Below, one piece after another: positions 17,536-27,081 of a stretch of 64,000 nt of DNA (its first letter is position 1; each line of letters opens with the position of its first letter). The translations under genes were made by a program, and so were the position numbers. The notes under the pieces were generated by a model that was not told the DNA's origin, made no database searches, and saw nothing but the letters and a program-made list of their open reading frames with translations. Source of the stretch: Vibrio marisflavi CECT 7928 (GTDB taxonomy: Bacteria; Pseudomonadota; Gammaproteobacteria; Enterobacterales; Vibrionaceae); NCBI RefSeq assembly GCF_921294215.1, contig NZ_CAKLDM010000001.1:372001-436000 (forward strand). The letters are read 5' to 3'.

Positions 17536-18459
17536 TCAACTCTTAGCTTTATTCAGCAAAAATATTGAGTACATAACGAGTGTTAATCCGACTAAGTTAT
17601 ACACTGTGAATGTCTCGCTAAGTATTGATATGGCCGCGATGGTGGTTACAGTGGGGCCTAGATTGTTGGTGAGGCTTACCTCTTGCGATGACAAGCGAGC
17701 AAGAGCAGCGCTCATCAAGTAAGAAGGAATAACCGTGCAGAAGATACCTAGCACTAAGCCGGTTACAATCAGTTGTGCATTCCAATTTGAGGCCGTGACA
17801 TCAGATAGAGCGAGCTGTATTACGATAGCGCCTCCAGCAGCTGTCATCGCTAAACTCGTAAATAGCGAGCTCCCCATTTTTTGAATCAGTGATTTACTTA
17901 GCACAACATAAAATGCAAACGCAGTGGCTGAGGCAATGACTAATGCAGCACCTACTGAGATTCTATCTCCACCCATCTGGAAGTCATGGATGAAAATGAC
18001 AGCCACACCTAGATAACCAAGTAAAGCAGACAACAGAGTGTTATTGGTGGGGCGCTGTTTGGATTTTCCCCAGACAATAAAAACGACTATTGTGGGGTAA
18101 AGAAACAGGAGTAGTCGCTCTAGCTGAGCCGAAATATCTTTTAGCGATAGAATATCAAGTAGGCTTGCAACGTAGTAGCCAAGAATTCCTATACAGCAGG
18201 TTAGTATGCCGTACTTTCTTACAGCAGACCGATTGACTTTATTTCGGAGTAAAATAAATAACATGCCTAGGTAGATTGGTAGCGAGCAAAATGCTCTCAG
18301 TGACATGATAGACGTCGCGTTTCCACCGTAGGAGTAGGCAATCTTGATAAGTACGGGTTTTAAGGAAAACATAATACAAGCTAAAACAGCACAGGAAAAA
18401 CCTATTACTCGCGTCGAAAAGCGAAGCTGTAATATCTTGTTTGATAGGGTGTGATTCAT
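17536..18459 (-). CDS. EamA/DMT-family transporter
   Basis: 307 aa with about ten hydrophobic segments in two EamA repeats, typical of drug/metabolite transporters of the inner membrane. The start MNHTLSNK at 18459 has AGGAGA upstream; the longer frame to 18516 lacks this. The substrate is unknown; related proteins export amino acids or nucleobases. It stands alone between the rplT terminator and a 300-base spacer. Confidence 0.85.
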   Translation of the reverse strand: MNHTLSNKILQLRFSTRVIGFSCAVLACIMFSLKPVLIKIAYSYGGNATSIMSLRAFCSLPIYLGMLFILLRNKVNRSAVRKYGILTCCIGILGYYVASLLDILSLKDISAQLERLLLFLYPTIVVFIVWGKSKQRPTNNTLLSALLGYLGVAVIFIHDFQMGGDRISVGAALVIASATAFAFYVVLSKSLIQKMGSSLFTSLAMTAAGGAIVIQLALSDVTASNWNAQLIVTGLVLGIFCTVIPSYLMSAALARLSSQEVSLTNNLGPTVTTIAAISILSETFTVYNLVGLTLVMYSIFLLNKAKS

Positions 18460-18759
18460 TCTTTCTCTCCTAAATAAGTGCTGCGGCGAGAGAACGAAAA
18501 CACAAGTATTAACCAAGCTACGTCAACTCGCAGCCAGGCACGACATTACCTACCGGCTACAGGGCATAGTTGAGAGTGGCCAACGGTAAGCAATAAAACG
18601 ACTCATGGGCATATCTATGGATAAAGTCCGGTAAAGAACAATAAGTGAATATACAACCTATATAAAAACTACACTTAGGACAAGCGTTAAATTTATATTG
18701 GGCCTTATAAAACTTGACTAAACTTAAAGCGACTTAAGGAAAAGGGAGCTGTCGTAATA
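18460..18759. other. Divergent spacer between DMT transporter and diguanylate cyclase
   Basis: 300 bases with no gene. It should hold both promoters; a GGGAG ribosome site lies just before the cyclase. No clear operator was seen. Confidence 0.4.
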
Positions 18760-19716
18760 ATGTTAAGGCCAACAAAACCCGAAAATGAACGAAAGCGTTT
18801 GAGTAACCTGCGTCGTTTAGCAATATTGGATACCGATCCCGAAGAGAGATTTGATAGAGTAACTCGATTGGCACGAAGAATATTTAATGTTCCGATAGCG
18901 TTAGTCAGTATTGTTGATGAAAATCGTCAGTGGTTTAAGTCTTGCTTTGGTCTGCCTGTTTCAGAAACGGAAAGAGATGTTTCATTCTGCGGCCATGCGA
19001 TATTAGGTACGGATCCCTTTGTTGTTGAGGATGCCTCACAAGATCCGAGGTTTGCGGACAATCCATTGGTGGAAGGCGATCCGTATGTTCGATTCTATGC
19101 CGGGATTCCATTAGTCTATGACGAGGATACTGTTCTTGGAACACTGTGTATCATAGACGACAAACCTAGAGAGTTTAGTGAAGAAGAAATCAATGATCTT
19201 GTCGATTTAGCTAAAATGGCGGAAAGCGAGTTACGTGCTAGCCACAACGCAGAAATTGATGAGCTTACAAAGATTTCGAACCGCCGTGGCTTTATCAAGC
19301 TTGCTGACAAAGCTCTTAACTATTGTAAATGTGGTAACTATCCCTATTCACTTGCCTTTATTGATTTAGATAAGTTTAAGGTAATCAATGATAATTTTGG
19401 TCATAAAGAAGGTGATGCTGCTTTAATTACATTTGCTAACCTGATGTATAAGTCTTTTAGAGATATGGACGTTTTTGCTCGTATCGGTGGTGATGAGTTT
19501 GTGATCTTTATGGCTGGCTCGACAGAAGTAGTTGCTAAAACGGCGTTGAATCGATTTGCTACTGTGATTGACGAATACAACTCCAACTCTGGCAAAGACT
19601 ACCAATTAGCTTTTAGTTATGGCTTAGCGACTGGCAATGCTCATTCAGGCAGTAGTGTTGAAGCGCTTATTGATGAAGCCGATAGAAGAATGTATGAGAA
19701 GAAAAGGGATACTTAG
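18760..19716 (+). CDS. Diguanylate cyclase with N-terminal GAF domain
   Basis: 318 aa, soluble. Residues about 22-155 form a GAF sensor (RIFNVPIALVSIVDENRQWFKS), and residues 165-315 a GGDEF domain. The active-site motif GGDEF at 243-247 is intact, and the inhibitory I-site RDMD sits at 234-237, five residues upstream, so an active, product-inhibited c-di-GMP synthase is expected. No EAL or HD-GYP partner is adjacent. The GAF ligand is unknown. Confidence 0.92.
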   Translation: MLRPTKPENERKRLSNLRRLAILDTDPEERFDRVTRLARRIFNVPIALVSIVDENRQWFKSCFGLPVSETERDVSFCGHAILGTDPFVVEDASQDPRFADNPLVEGDPYVRFYAGIPLVYDEDTVLGTLCIIDDKPREFSEEEINDLVDLAKMAESELRASHNAEIDELTKISNRRGFIKLADKALNYCKCGNYPYSLAFIDLDKFKVINDNFGHKEGDAALITFANLMYKSFRDMDVFARIGGDEFVIFMAGSTEVVAKTALNRFATVIDEYNSNSGKDYQLAFSYGLATGNAHSGSSVEALIDEADRRMYEKKRDT

Positions 19717-19762
19717 CTGGGAGCCCCCAGCAAATCATGCTAGGGGCTGACAATATTGACTT

Positions 19763-20128
19763 CTAGTTTGTTTTAAACTGTTCTTCCAAATAATTTACGA
19801 TATCTGAAGACTCATAAAGCCATTGAACTTCACCATTTTGTTCAATACGCAAGCACGGTACTTTTGATTTGCCCCCTTCGGTAAGAAGCTCTTCGCGATA
19901 TTGGCTATTATTCTTTGCATCTCGAAGCTCGACGTTAACGGTAAGCCTTTTCATTGCTCTTCTGACTTTTACGCAGAATGGACATGCGTTGAATTGGTAT
20001 AGAGCTAAACTCTTAGACTTTTCGTTTACAGCCTGTTGCTCCTTTTCAGAGCGCTTTATTCCTTTTGGGCTGAATACAAAATTCAATAATAATATGAGCC
20101 TTCCTAGAAGCCATCGTACTAATTTCAT
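19763..20128 (-). CDS. Membrane-anchored glutaredoxin-like protein
   Basis: 121 aa. Residues 4-20 are a hydrophobic anchor (VRWLLGRLILLLNFVFS). From about residue 40 there is a glutaredoxin fold with the active site CPFC (about 49-52), a KVPCLRI cis-proline segment and a C-terminal YLEEQF helix. It probably reduces disulfides or mixed glutathione disulfides at the cytoplasmic face of the membrane. The dithiol active site argues against a pure iron-sulfur carrier of the monothiol type. Confidence 0.85.
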   Translation of the reverse strand: MKLVRWLLGRLILLLNFVFSPKGIKRSEKEQQAVNEKSKSLALYQFNACPFCVKVRRAMKRLTVNVELRDAKNNSQYREELLTEGGKSKVPCLRIEQNGEVQWLYESSDIVNYLEEQFKTN

Positions 20129-20394
20129 AAGCTGATTACTCTTTTTAGCGGTAGTATTTTTATATCCAAGTAGCCTGATGCTGGTTTATAGCAGATTACT
20201 GGTGATTTTATTTGCGGCGTATTCTATCAGGCCTTGATGTAGAGTTCCTATAAGAAATTTCAAGCCAAGAAACTGGCAGTAATTTGCGAATGGTAAATCT
20301 TTGTAAACGTTGGAAAACTATGCTTAATCCCCGATTTTTGAAATGATCATTGTTTTACAATTTCACTTCAGCTGCTGTTTTTCACGGAGGAAGA

Positions 20395-21387
20395 ATGAGA
20401 ATAACTAAGCCGAATTTAGCCTTGTTTACAGTGATCGCTAGTGCTCTAGTAGGATGTACCCCAAATAGTGGAATAAGTAGTGAAAGCCCAGTGCGAGGGA
20501 GTATGAGTGATTATAGTGGAACGGGACATTTGACGCAGGGAGAAGCAAAGGTTGTCGATCGCAGTTTGTATACCTGCAAACAAGGGAGAAGCCGAGTCGC
20601 TGCAGTTGGTCAGATAGTCGATAAGGAAGGGAATACTTGGACTGTGCCGGCTGGCACTATGTTTCAAACAGCACCTAATGCGGCCGATTTATACAATGAT
20701 TGTGAAGGTATTCGCCCCAACTCGTTATCTGAGGTCGACATGTCCAAAGTTCCGGTTGTAGACATTGAGTCTGATGGGCAGGTGATAACGGGCTATCTTT
20801 TTGCAGACAATTATTTCGAGCTTTATATCAATGGCAAATTGGTTGGTGTCGATTCTGTTCCTTTTACCCCTTTCAACTCCAGCGTGGTGCGCTTCAAGGT
20901 TAAGAAACCATACACAATAGCTGTCAAGCTGGTTGATTGGGAAGAAAACCTAGGGGTGGGTACGGAAAACAATCGTGGTAAAGCATACTTTCCTGGAGAT
21001 GGAGGCTTTATCGCAAGTTTCAGTGATGGAACTGTGACCAACAAAAGCTGGCAAGCGCAAACATTTTATACAGCGCCTATTTATAATTTGAGGTGCTTGT
21101 CAGAGGTTGGGAGCAAACGCCTATCAAAAACATGCGATACGAAAGGGTATGACAATGGCAAAAATGCTTTTGCTGTCCATTGGTCAATTCCACCTGGCTG
21201 GAATAGCGAAAACTTCCAAGCAGACTGGCCAAGCGCGACTGAGTATTCTGAAAATGAGATAGGTGTTGATAATAAGCGCGCATACACCAATTTCAGGCAG
21301 GTGTTTTCTGGAGCCGGAGCGAAATTTATATGGTCAACTAATGTCGTGTTAGATAACGAGGTTCTGCTTCAATATAAGGTGGAGTAG
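20395..21387 (+). CDS. Lipoprotein of unknown function
   Basis: 330 aa from the ATG at 20395, which has GGAGG upstream. The lipobox LVGC is at about residues 19-22, so the mature protein is lipid-anchored. The mature part is rich in beta-type stretches (YFELYINGKLVGVDSVPF, YTIAVKLVDWEENLGVG). No family was recognised. It is a single gene flanked by unrelated ones. The fold suggests a carbohydrate-binding or adhesion-like beta sandwich, but this is a guess. Confidence 0.75.
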   Translation: MRITKPNLALFTVIASALVGCTPNSGISSESPVRGSMSDYSGTGHLTQGEAKVVDRSLYTCKQGRSRVAAVGQIVDKEGNTWTVPAGTMFQTAPNAADLYNDCEGIRPNSLSEVDMSKVPVVDIESDGQVITGYLFADNYFELYINGKLVGVDSVPFTPFNSSVVRFKVKKPYTIAVKLVDWEENLGVGTENNRGKAYFPGDGGFIASFSDGTVTNKSWQAQTFYTAPIYNLRCLSEVGSKRLSKTCDTKGYDNGKNAFAVHWSIPPGWNSENFQADWPSATEYSENEIGVDNKRAYTNFRQVFSGAGAKFIWSTNVVLDNEVLLQYKVE

Positions 21388-21437
21388 TGGTTTACTAGAC
21401 TTATCGTGAGCAGTTTATCGTCGGATAGTTGCTCATA

Positions 21438-21971
21438 TTACCTTCCTAGTAATTTTCTTAGCCAACGAAAAGGTTGATGCTTGGACCTTGCTTTGTATAG
21501 ATCCAAACCGAGGTAGTAGCTTTCTAAAAACTCGGTTCGGATCGACTGTACTTGATTTGATGTGTCAGCCAAGACTTGTGCTGTTTGAGTGGCATACTCG
21601 TTCGACAAGCTAAATGCTAGCCCCAAGTAGCCTTGTAAATAAAGCCAGATATGAGTGGTTAAAATTAACTGGTTTTTATCTTGGTACTGGAATTTTTTAC
21701 TGTGCTTTTTACCTATATTTTGCTCAAAAGCTTGCTCTAGAGCTGCTACAGTTTCTGCTTGTTGGTTGAGTTTATCAAGGCATTCAATGTGTTGCTTTGT
21801 CGCAATGCCAAGTAAGTGGTCGGTGACTTTCTTTTCCGGTTTATTTGTACATGCCTTTTCGAAAAGGCTTTGGTTTCGATCGCAGAACCAAAGCCATGTT
21901 TCTGAAAGCTTATTGATCACTTGCAATTGATTGATTTGTATATCGAATAAACTTTCTTTTAAGTTACTCAT
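21438..21971 (-). CDS. Hypothetical helical protein, phasin-like size
   Basis: 177 aa, almost wholly alpha-helical with long amphipathic stretches and no signal peptide or membrane helix. It begins 8 bases inside the end of yaeQ on the same strand, so translation is likely coupled. No family was recognised with certainty. Gln- and Leu-rich helical composition recalls phasin-like granule or cytosolic scaffold proteins, which is weak evidence. Confidence 0.65.
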   Translation of the reverse strand: MSNLKESLFDIQINQLQVINKLSETWLWFCDRNQSLFEKACTNKPEKKVTDHLLGIATKQHIECLDKLNQQAETVAALEQAFEQNIGKKHSKKFQYQDKNQLILTTHIWLYLQGYLGLAFSLSNEYATQTAQVLADTSNQVQSIRTEFLESYYLGLDLYKARSKHQPFRWLRKLLGR

Positions 21972-22506
21972 AGCACTGTAACTTTTTCCAAACTAGATTA
22001 TATGAACCAGCGTCGGTGTCGATAAATATGGATTCATCCGATATCATTACTGACATTTCCATACCTCGAACAAGCGATTGAGCGACTTCTTCTATTGCGC
22101 CGGGCTCGAACTGGTGAACTTCAACATTTGCAAAGTCCGCGATTTGTCTTTGGTTTTGTTCCCACCAAAGGTCTGACTTTGTGTTGAAGCTAAACACTTT
22201 AACTTGCTCTGCTTTACGCGAAGCTTTTTTAATTCGATCTACATCGGGTTCTCCGACATCAATCCATAGCAATATTATGTCATCGAGTGAATGAGACCAC
22301 ATATCGGGTTGTTCAGTCGTTGAAAGGCCTTTGGTAAACTTTAATGAGTGTTGTGAATTGAGGCAATATGCCAAAACTCGCGCAAGCATACGCTGGTTGT
22401 TTTCCGAGGGATGTTGAGCGACTGTCAGAGAAAGACTGTCGTAATGATTAGTATTTAAATCGGACAGTGAGATGCGAAACTTGTAAATTGTGGGTTTTAA
22501 TGCCAT
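21964..22506 (-). CDS. yaeQ: YaeQ family protein
   Basis: 180 aa from the ATG at 22506 (MALKPTIYKFRISLSD), matching the start of E. coli YaeQ; the longer frame begins with a TTG inside a hairpin. Hallmarks are LTVAQHPSENNQRMLARVLAY and GLSTTEQPDMW. YaeQ has a PD-(D/E)XK nuclease-like fold; its cellular role is not settled. It lies downstream of the Csp gene, separated by a strong hairpin, and overlaps the next gene by 8 bases. Confidence 0.9.
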   Translation of the reverse strand: MALKPTIYKFRISLSDLNTNHYDSLSLTVAQHPSENNQRMLARVLAYCLNSQHSLKFTKGLSTTEQPDMWSHSLDDIILLWIDVGEPDVDRIKKASRKAEQVKVFSFNTKSDLWWEQNQRQIADFANVEVHQFEPGAIEEVAQSLVRGMEMSVMISDESIFIDTDAGSYNLVWKKLQCYE

Positions 22507-22517
22507 TTGTGTTACCA

Positions 22518-22550
22518 AAAAAATAGCCAGCGTAATGCTGGCTATTTTTT
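22518..22550 (-). terminator. Terminator of the Csp gene
   Basis: AATAGCCAGC and GCTGGCTATT form a 10-bp stem flanked by A and T runs, so it can act in both directions. It lies 16 bases past the Csp stop and just before yaeQ. Confidence 0.85.
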
Positions 22551-22566
22551 ACAAAAAAGTCACTAA

Positions 22567-22776
22567 TTACAGTACTTTGATGCTTTCAGCTTGTGGGCCT
22601 TTTTGACCTTGAGATACTACGAACTCAACTTTTTGGCCTTCAACAAGAGTACGGAAGCCGTCACCAGTGATAGCTGAGAAGTGAGCGAACACGTCAGGGC
22701 CGTTTTCTTGTTGAATGAAACCGAAACCTTTAGTTTCGTTGAACCACTTTACAGTACCAGTAACTGTGTTAGACAT
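22567..22776 (-). CDS. Cold-shock protein of the CspA family
   Basis: 69 aa OB-fold RNA/DNA-binding protein. RNP1 KGFGFIQQ and RNP2 DVFAHFSA are intact. It acts as an RNA chaperone at low temperature. The upstream 445 bases without a gene leave room for the long structured 5' leader typical of cold-inducible csp genes. Several Csp paralogs exist in vibrios; which one this is was not decided. Confidence 0.95.
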   Translation of the reverse strand: MSNTVTGTVKWFNETKGFGFIQQENGPDVFAHFSAITGDGFRTLVEGQKVEFVVSQGQKGPQAESIKVL

Positions 22777-23221
22777 AATAAATATCCTAATTTAAACATA
22801 TGGGCCGAATTCGGCGCGGATAGCGTGGAAAAGTAGATTGCTATTGCGTACGACACGACGGGGGAGTTACAAATAATCCAACGAAATGTATGTGTAAACA
22901 AAGAACTGCTTTCTAGCTGCCAACGAGTTTAGAGTAATGGCATGTCAAGTCAACGGATATTAGACGCGATCCCCATATTTTTCTATATTTTCACCAAAAA
23001 TTATGCGCTAGGTTTCATTTTTTAAGAATAATTGCAGGAATTCATCAAGGTGAAACGAGAATTTGTTTATAAACTCTACCTAGAAGCATAACTTAGAGTA
23101 GAATGTTTTATCCACCAATTCACTGCATGAATGTGTTGGTGGTAAATCTTTCTTTAACTGTCCGAAAACGGAAGTTAGAATAGTGAGCGAATGATCCTAT
23201 TTTTTTAGTAGAAGGTGCCAA
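22777..23221. promoter_or_regulatory. Csp leader and arfA promoter region
   Basis: 445 bases between divergent genes. The Csp side is expected to carry a long 5' leader; AAGGATATTT-like purine-rich sequence (22780s, minus) is its ribosome site. An AAGGTG ribosome site precedes arfA. No further element was resolved. Confidence 0.4.
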
Positions 23222-23413
23222 GTGAGTAAGAATAAACGATCTGAATTATATGAGTGCGACATGGAGCGTGGTGAGATAAAAGACAATGCTTTGAAAGCCG
23301 CAGTAACGAGCAAGCTGTTTAAAACTCGAGTTGAGAAAGCTAAGAAAGGAAAAGGTAGTTATACGAGAAAAATGAAACATCAGGGAAAAGAGCCCTATTC
23401 AAAGGCCGCGTAA
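23222..23413 (+). CDS. arfA: Alternative ribosome-rescue factor A
   Basis: 63 aa. The stretch [11 protein letters not shown]...[15 protein letters not shown] is the ArfA signature; ArfA enters the empty mRNA channel of stalled ribosomes and recruits RF2 when trans-translation fails. It begins with GTG at 23222 behind AAGGTG. The mRNA carries a perfect 13-bp hairpin starting inside the last codons, with the stop codon in its loop. As in E. coli, cleavage or termination there would yield a non-stop message whose product is tagged and degraded unless tmRNA is overloaded. Confidence 0.92.
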   Translation: MSKNKRSELYECDMERGEIKDNALKAAVTSKLFKTRVEKAKKGKGSYTRKMKHQGKEPYSKAA

Positions 23414-23438
23414 TTGAGGTATTTGAATAGGGCTTTTA
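23391..23438 (+). terminator. arfA hairpin with the stop codon in its loop
   Basis: AGCCCTATTCAAA (23391-23403) pairs perfectly with TTTGAATAGGGCT (23422-23434), followed by TTTATG. The 18-base loop holds the TAA at 23411. It is both a terminator and a candidate RNase III substrate that removes the stop codon. Confidence 0.85.
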
Positions 23439-23528
23439 TGTGCCTAGTTTTATCTGAGCAATTCACGAGCAGCTCAAGCCGCTAAAATTGTACAAATGGA
23501 TAAAATGCCAAATGCTAACCAACAAGTG

Positions 23529-24728
23529 CTAGCTAGAATAGCTCACTTTCGGAGAGTAAATCGAATAAGCGGTTATTTGTCCTGCGACAATGGCTGAAAA
23601 CATAAAAAATGCAGACAATCCAATACTCGGTATGGGTAGTATGGATTGAGAAAAAACGGATTGGCCAGCACTAACAAGGACTCGGCTACCGGGAACTAAG
23701 ATAATTATCCCCTGCACAATGTAAATAGAGCCCGTTAAATCCATCTTCTTGGCCATCCAAGTCCCATAAAGTGTTATCAATACGGTAGTAACCCAAGTTC
23801 CTACAACCCAGCCTCCACCTAATTCAAGGTAAAATGGTCCCCACATACCGATCACTGCGACGGGCAAGCCTATAAGGATATCTATAGGTCTAGCATTAAA
23901 TATTACACCAATAGATATTGAGAGTAAGAATAATCCTGTGATGTGCAGCCAAAGTGGTACTTCATTAATGTAGAACGTTGTAATACTAGGTCCCCATATT
24001 GACTCACCTACATTTAGCCCGATAACAATTCCGACAAAGAGTTTAATTAGTGTGAGACCACTTTGACCGAGCAATGCGGTACCGGAAACCAAATCATTAA
24101 AAGCTAAACATTCTAGTGAGTTTGCAATAGATAGCCCCGGAATGAAAAGCACAATTGCAGCGATACAGAGAGTCCAAGCCGGTACTGATAGTCCAGTACT
24201 GGCAACGAAGGCGACGAAAATACCACTAAACAAAGCGGCAAAGAACTCTACAGCTAATGCTCGCCGCCTTTGAAATGTAAGCTGACAGAGCCATACGATG
24301 AAGCCGAGAATTCCAGAAAGGAGCACTGCTTCGATCGTGCTGCCTACTAACATTAAGTATGCGGGTGGTATTGCTATATTTGCTAGAGCAAAGGTCAGTT
24401 TTGAGTAACAAGTTGCTGGAGAAATTGGCTCGTCACTAAGTTTGTTCACTCTTTGGATAGTGTTGACCAGTAGCCTCAAATTGATGGTGGCTGGCTTATG
24501 ACGTTTCATGATCACTGCATTGTTTTCATCAGGAAACTGATAATTGACGGTTGTCGGGGTTGCTTGAACCATGACGTCGATGTTGTGCTTCTGAGCGTAA
24601 TGTTGTGTGTATTTTTCTAGTTTGTATGGGGCGCACCCACTTCGATGAAGAGTATCTCCAATCTCCACGATTTTATTTATTTTGTATTGTGAAGGCATGT
24701 TCATAACGGCAAATTTTAATGTTGGCAT
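23529..24728 (-). CDS. ThrE-family threonine/serine exporter-like protein
   Basis: 399 aa. An N-terminal soluble ThrE domain (about 1-120) is followed by about ten membrane segments, combining ThrE (DUF1212) and ThrE_2 parts in one chain. Members export threonine and serine from the cytoplasm. The start at 24728 follows the open frame; a downstream ATG (MNMPSQYK) is also possible. It has no obvious partner; nearby genes are unrelated. Confidence 0.85.
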   Translation of the reverse strand: MPTLKFAVMNMPSQYKINKIVEIGDTLHRSGCAPYKLEKYTQHYAQKHNIDVMVQATPTTVNYQFPDENNAVIMKRHKPATINLRLLVNTIQRVNKLSDEPISPATCYSKLTFALANIAIPPAYLMLVGSTIEAVLLSGILGFIVWLCQLTFQRRRALAVEFFAALFSGIFVAFVASTGLSVPAWTLCIAAIVLFIPGLSIANSLECLAFNDLVSGTALLGQSGLTLIKLFVGIVIGLNVGESIWGPSITTFYINEVPLWLHITGLFLLSISIGVIFNARPIDILIGLPVAVIGMWGPFYLELGGGWVVGTWVTTVLITLYGTWMAKKMDLTGSIYIVQGIIILVPGSRVLVSAGQSVFSQSILPIPSIGLSAFFMFSAIVAGQITAYSIYSPKVSYSS

Positions 24729-25024
24729 AAAGTACCAGAGAGGGTCTTAGAACGCGAGTGTTGCGAATTTATTTGCCCACTAGGGCAAAATTTACATCCA
24801 CAAGCGAGTGGCTTGAATAGATATATGAGCTTTTTCTCAATGATGGGGCGTTCGTTTAAGTTGGGATGTCATTCTGTATGTGGAATTGGCGATAGAAATA
24901 TTTTTAATGGTTTGTGACAGCAGCCCAAATTACTGGTTGATCGAAGCGGTTAGTAGGGGGATAATTATGAAATATAAGATTTCGTTTATTGGTTGTGATG
25001 ATCATTGTTGTTGTGAGGTCGAAA
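24729..25024. other. Spacer, no gene seen
   Basis: Almost 300 bases between divergent genes. An open frame overlapping its right half (24880-25080) has no Shine-Dalgarno and was not accepted. Confidence 0.35.
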
Positions 25025-25378
25025 ATGAAAGTAGCTCTAATTCTCATTGTCAGTCTTTTCGCAGGCTTCGTTTCAGCTGAGCACTGGCAGTCATACGTTC
25101 TTGGCTTGTCTATTGCGACATTAGCAGTTGCTAGTTGTTATTGGTTTGCTTTTAGAAGTACTAGGTTTCCAGAGTTAGCTTTGTTTCTACTGCTATGTGG
25201 TATGATGGCGAAGTTGATAGTTACTGTTGCCGGAGTAGCTTGGGGGCTTTCGGCAGATTTGATTACCTCCCCAATCGTCTTTGCGTTGTCTTATTTGTAT
25301 TTCTCAATTATGGCAACATTCGTATGGTTTACATACAGAGATAGATTCCAAGCAAAATACTCTGAGAAGTTTTCTTAG
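25025..25378 (+). CDS. Small inner-membrane protein, four helices
   Basis: 117 aa from the ATG at 25025, with GAGG upstream. About four hydrophobic segments (MKVALILIVSLFAGFV, VLGLSIATLAVASCYW, LALFLLLCGMMAKLIV, ITSPIVFALSYLYF). No family recognised and no functional residues evident. It stands alone between the exporter and dacA. Confidence 0.6.
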   Translation: MKVALILIVSLFAGFVSAEHWQSYVLGLSIATLAVASCYWFAFRSTRFPELALFLLLCGMMAKLIVTVAGVAWGLSADLITSPIVFALSYLYFSIMATFVWFTYRDRFQAKYSEKFS

Positions 25379-25608
25379 AGAGTCATTACGGGTATTTTGT
25401 GGTGCAGTAGTTACATACTAAACTGGATCAAAGCCATATATCTAAGGCCGCGAGCGTGAAAGCTAGCGGCCTTAATGTATTAAAGTGTGATGAAATTTGA
25501 ACTATTTGATATAAATATAGATTTTAAGTAAAAAAACGTAAAATCTCGCTAAACCATTACACGCATTTCTTTATACTCTTCATTAGGTCAGTAATTTGGT
25601 AAGGCACT

Positions 25609-26778
25609 ATGAATAAACCCTTGTTTGCCTCTGCAGTTATCTCATTAGCAGTGGCCTTAAATTCACCAGTTTCACTTGCAAGTCCCACAATTATTCCATC
25701 TCCCCCTTCTCTGAGTGCTAAGGGGTATGTGTTAATGGATTACAATACAGGCGAAGTGTTAGTCGAGAAGAATGCTGATATTCGATTGAATCCAGCGAGT
25801 TTGACCAAATTGATGACGGCTTATGTTGCTGGGCAAGAGATGAGTAGCGGTAACATTAGCAAGGACGATGTCGTTGTTGTAAGTCGTAACGCTTGGGCAA
25901 AGAACTTCCCTGATTCGTCAAAGATGTTTATCGAGGTTGGGACTAAGGTTTCAATGAATGACCTTTATCGTGGTCTGATTGTTCAATCTGGTAATGATGC
26001 CAGCGTGGCGATTGCGGAACATGTTGCTGGTTCTGAGAAGGCTTTTGTTGGTCTTATGAACTCATGGGCGAATAAGCTGGATTTGGACAAGACGTCTTAT
26101 ACTAACCCACATGGTTTAGACAGCCGCGGCCTCTATTCGACACCTAGAGATATTGCTAAGTTGGGTCAAGCGATCATTCGAGATCTTCCTGATATTTATC
26201 CACTATATAGTGAGACAGAGTTCACTTATAACGGTATCACTCAATATAATCGTAATGGGCTTTTACGTGATAGGAGCTTAAATGTCGACGGGATGAAAAC
26301 TGGCTACACAAGCGGTGCTGGTTATAACCTGGCTACATCAGCGACAAATGGCGATATGCGGTTGATTTCGGTCGTCATGGGGTCAAATAGTGCAAAAAGC
26401 CGTGAAATGGAAAGCAAACAGTTGCTTAGCTTCGGGTTTCGTTTTTATGAAACAGTTCAACCTAGCGAAGCTGGAGAAGAAATCGCGATTGCTAGAGTGT
26501 GGATGGGAAACAAAGATAAAGTGCCAGTGGGACTAGATCAGCAAGTTTATATCACGCTACCTAAAAGTGAGGCCAATAAACTGAATGCATCTATTGAATA
26601 CAACTCTGATATTAGTGCTCCAATTCATAAAGGAGACGTGTTGGGAAAAGTGGTTTATAAAGTCGAGGATAAGGAAGTCAAATCTGCGAACCTTGTAGCG
26701 CTTAACAACGTAGAAGAGGGCAGTTGGTTTAAAAGACTCACCGACTGGTTTAAAAAGTGGATATCGACTTGGTTTTAG
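25609..26778 (+). CDS. dacA: D-alanyl-D-alanine carboxypeptidase (PBP5/6 type)
   Basis: Trims the terminal D-Ala from peptidoglycan stem peptides in the periplasm. 389 aa, with a signal peptide ending near SLA (residue 24), then the serine-peptidase motifs SLTK at 64-67 (catalytic Ser64), SGN at 127-129 and KTG at 230-232. The C-terminal beta domain and the amphipathic tail WFKRLTDWFKKWISTWF provide membrane attachment, as in PBP5. Vibrios have more than one such enzyme, so the exact paralog name is less sure than the family. Confidence 0.92.
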   Translation: MNKPLFASAVISLAVALNSPVSLASPTIIPSPPSLSAKGYVLMDYNTGEVLVEKNADIRLNPASLTKLMTAYVAGQEMSSGNISKDDVVVVSRNAWAKNFPDSSKMFIEVGTKVSMNDLYRGLIVQSGNDASVAIAEHVAGSEKAFVGLMNSWANKLDLDKTSYTNPHGLDSRGLYSTPRDIAKLGQAIIRDLPDIYPLYSETEFTYNGITQYNRNGLLRDRSLNVDGMKTGYTSGAGYNLATSATNGDMRLISVVMGSNSAKSREMESKQLLSFGFRFYETVQPSEAGEEIAIARVWMGNKDKVPVGLDQQVYITLPKSEANKLNASIEYNSDISAPIHKGDVLGKVVYKVEDKEVKSANLVALNNVEEGSWFKRLTDWFKKWISTWF

Positions 26779-26791
26779 TCTAACTACAGAG

Positions 26792-26825
26792 TGAAGTAGC
26801 TAAGGATGTATTCTTGGCTACTTCA
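26792..26825 (+). terminator. Probable dacA terminator
   Basis: TGAAGTAGC and GCTACTTCA form a 9-bp stem with a partly paired inner loop, 13 bases past the stop. Only a weak T-rich tail follows. Confidence 0.5.
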
Positions 26826-27009
26826 TTACATTTATAGTTTCTTACGATCACCTTCATAGTAATTTACGAGCTATTGTACTGAATAACGACGGTTTTCTGT
26901 CTTATGTCCTTTTCTTTACAACATTGCTCTAAATATCACCGCGTATTGACAATACGAATTCGACTTTTCTCGACACTGTTCAATTACGATCATCTGTATT
27001 TTGAGTAAG

Positions 27010-27029
27010 TTAACCTTGATTCAGGTTAA
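27010..27029. promoter_or_regulatory. Inverted repeat upstream of the HTH gene
   Basis: TTAACCT TGATTC AGGTTAA is a perfect 7-bp dyad with a 6-base spacer, 52 bases before the HTH gene. It could be a self-control operator. The surrounding 300-base spacer (26779-27081) shows nothing else. Confidence 0.45.
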
Positions 27030-27081
27030 TTGAGAAAGTCGCGAGTTTCGAATGTATTGTGTGTTTTGTGGAGGTTGGTAG

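Noticed and set aside
24880..25080. 66-codon frame before the small membrane protein
   Set aside because: No Shine-Dalgarno, and it overlaps the better-supported gene starting at 25025.
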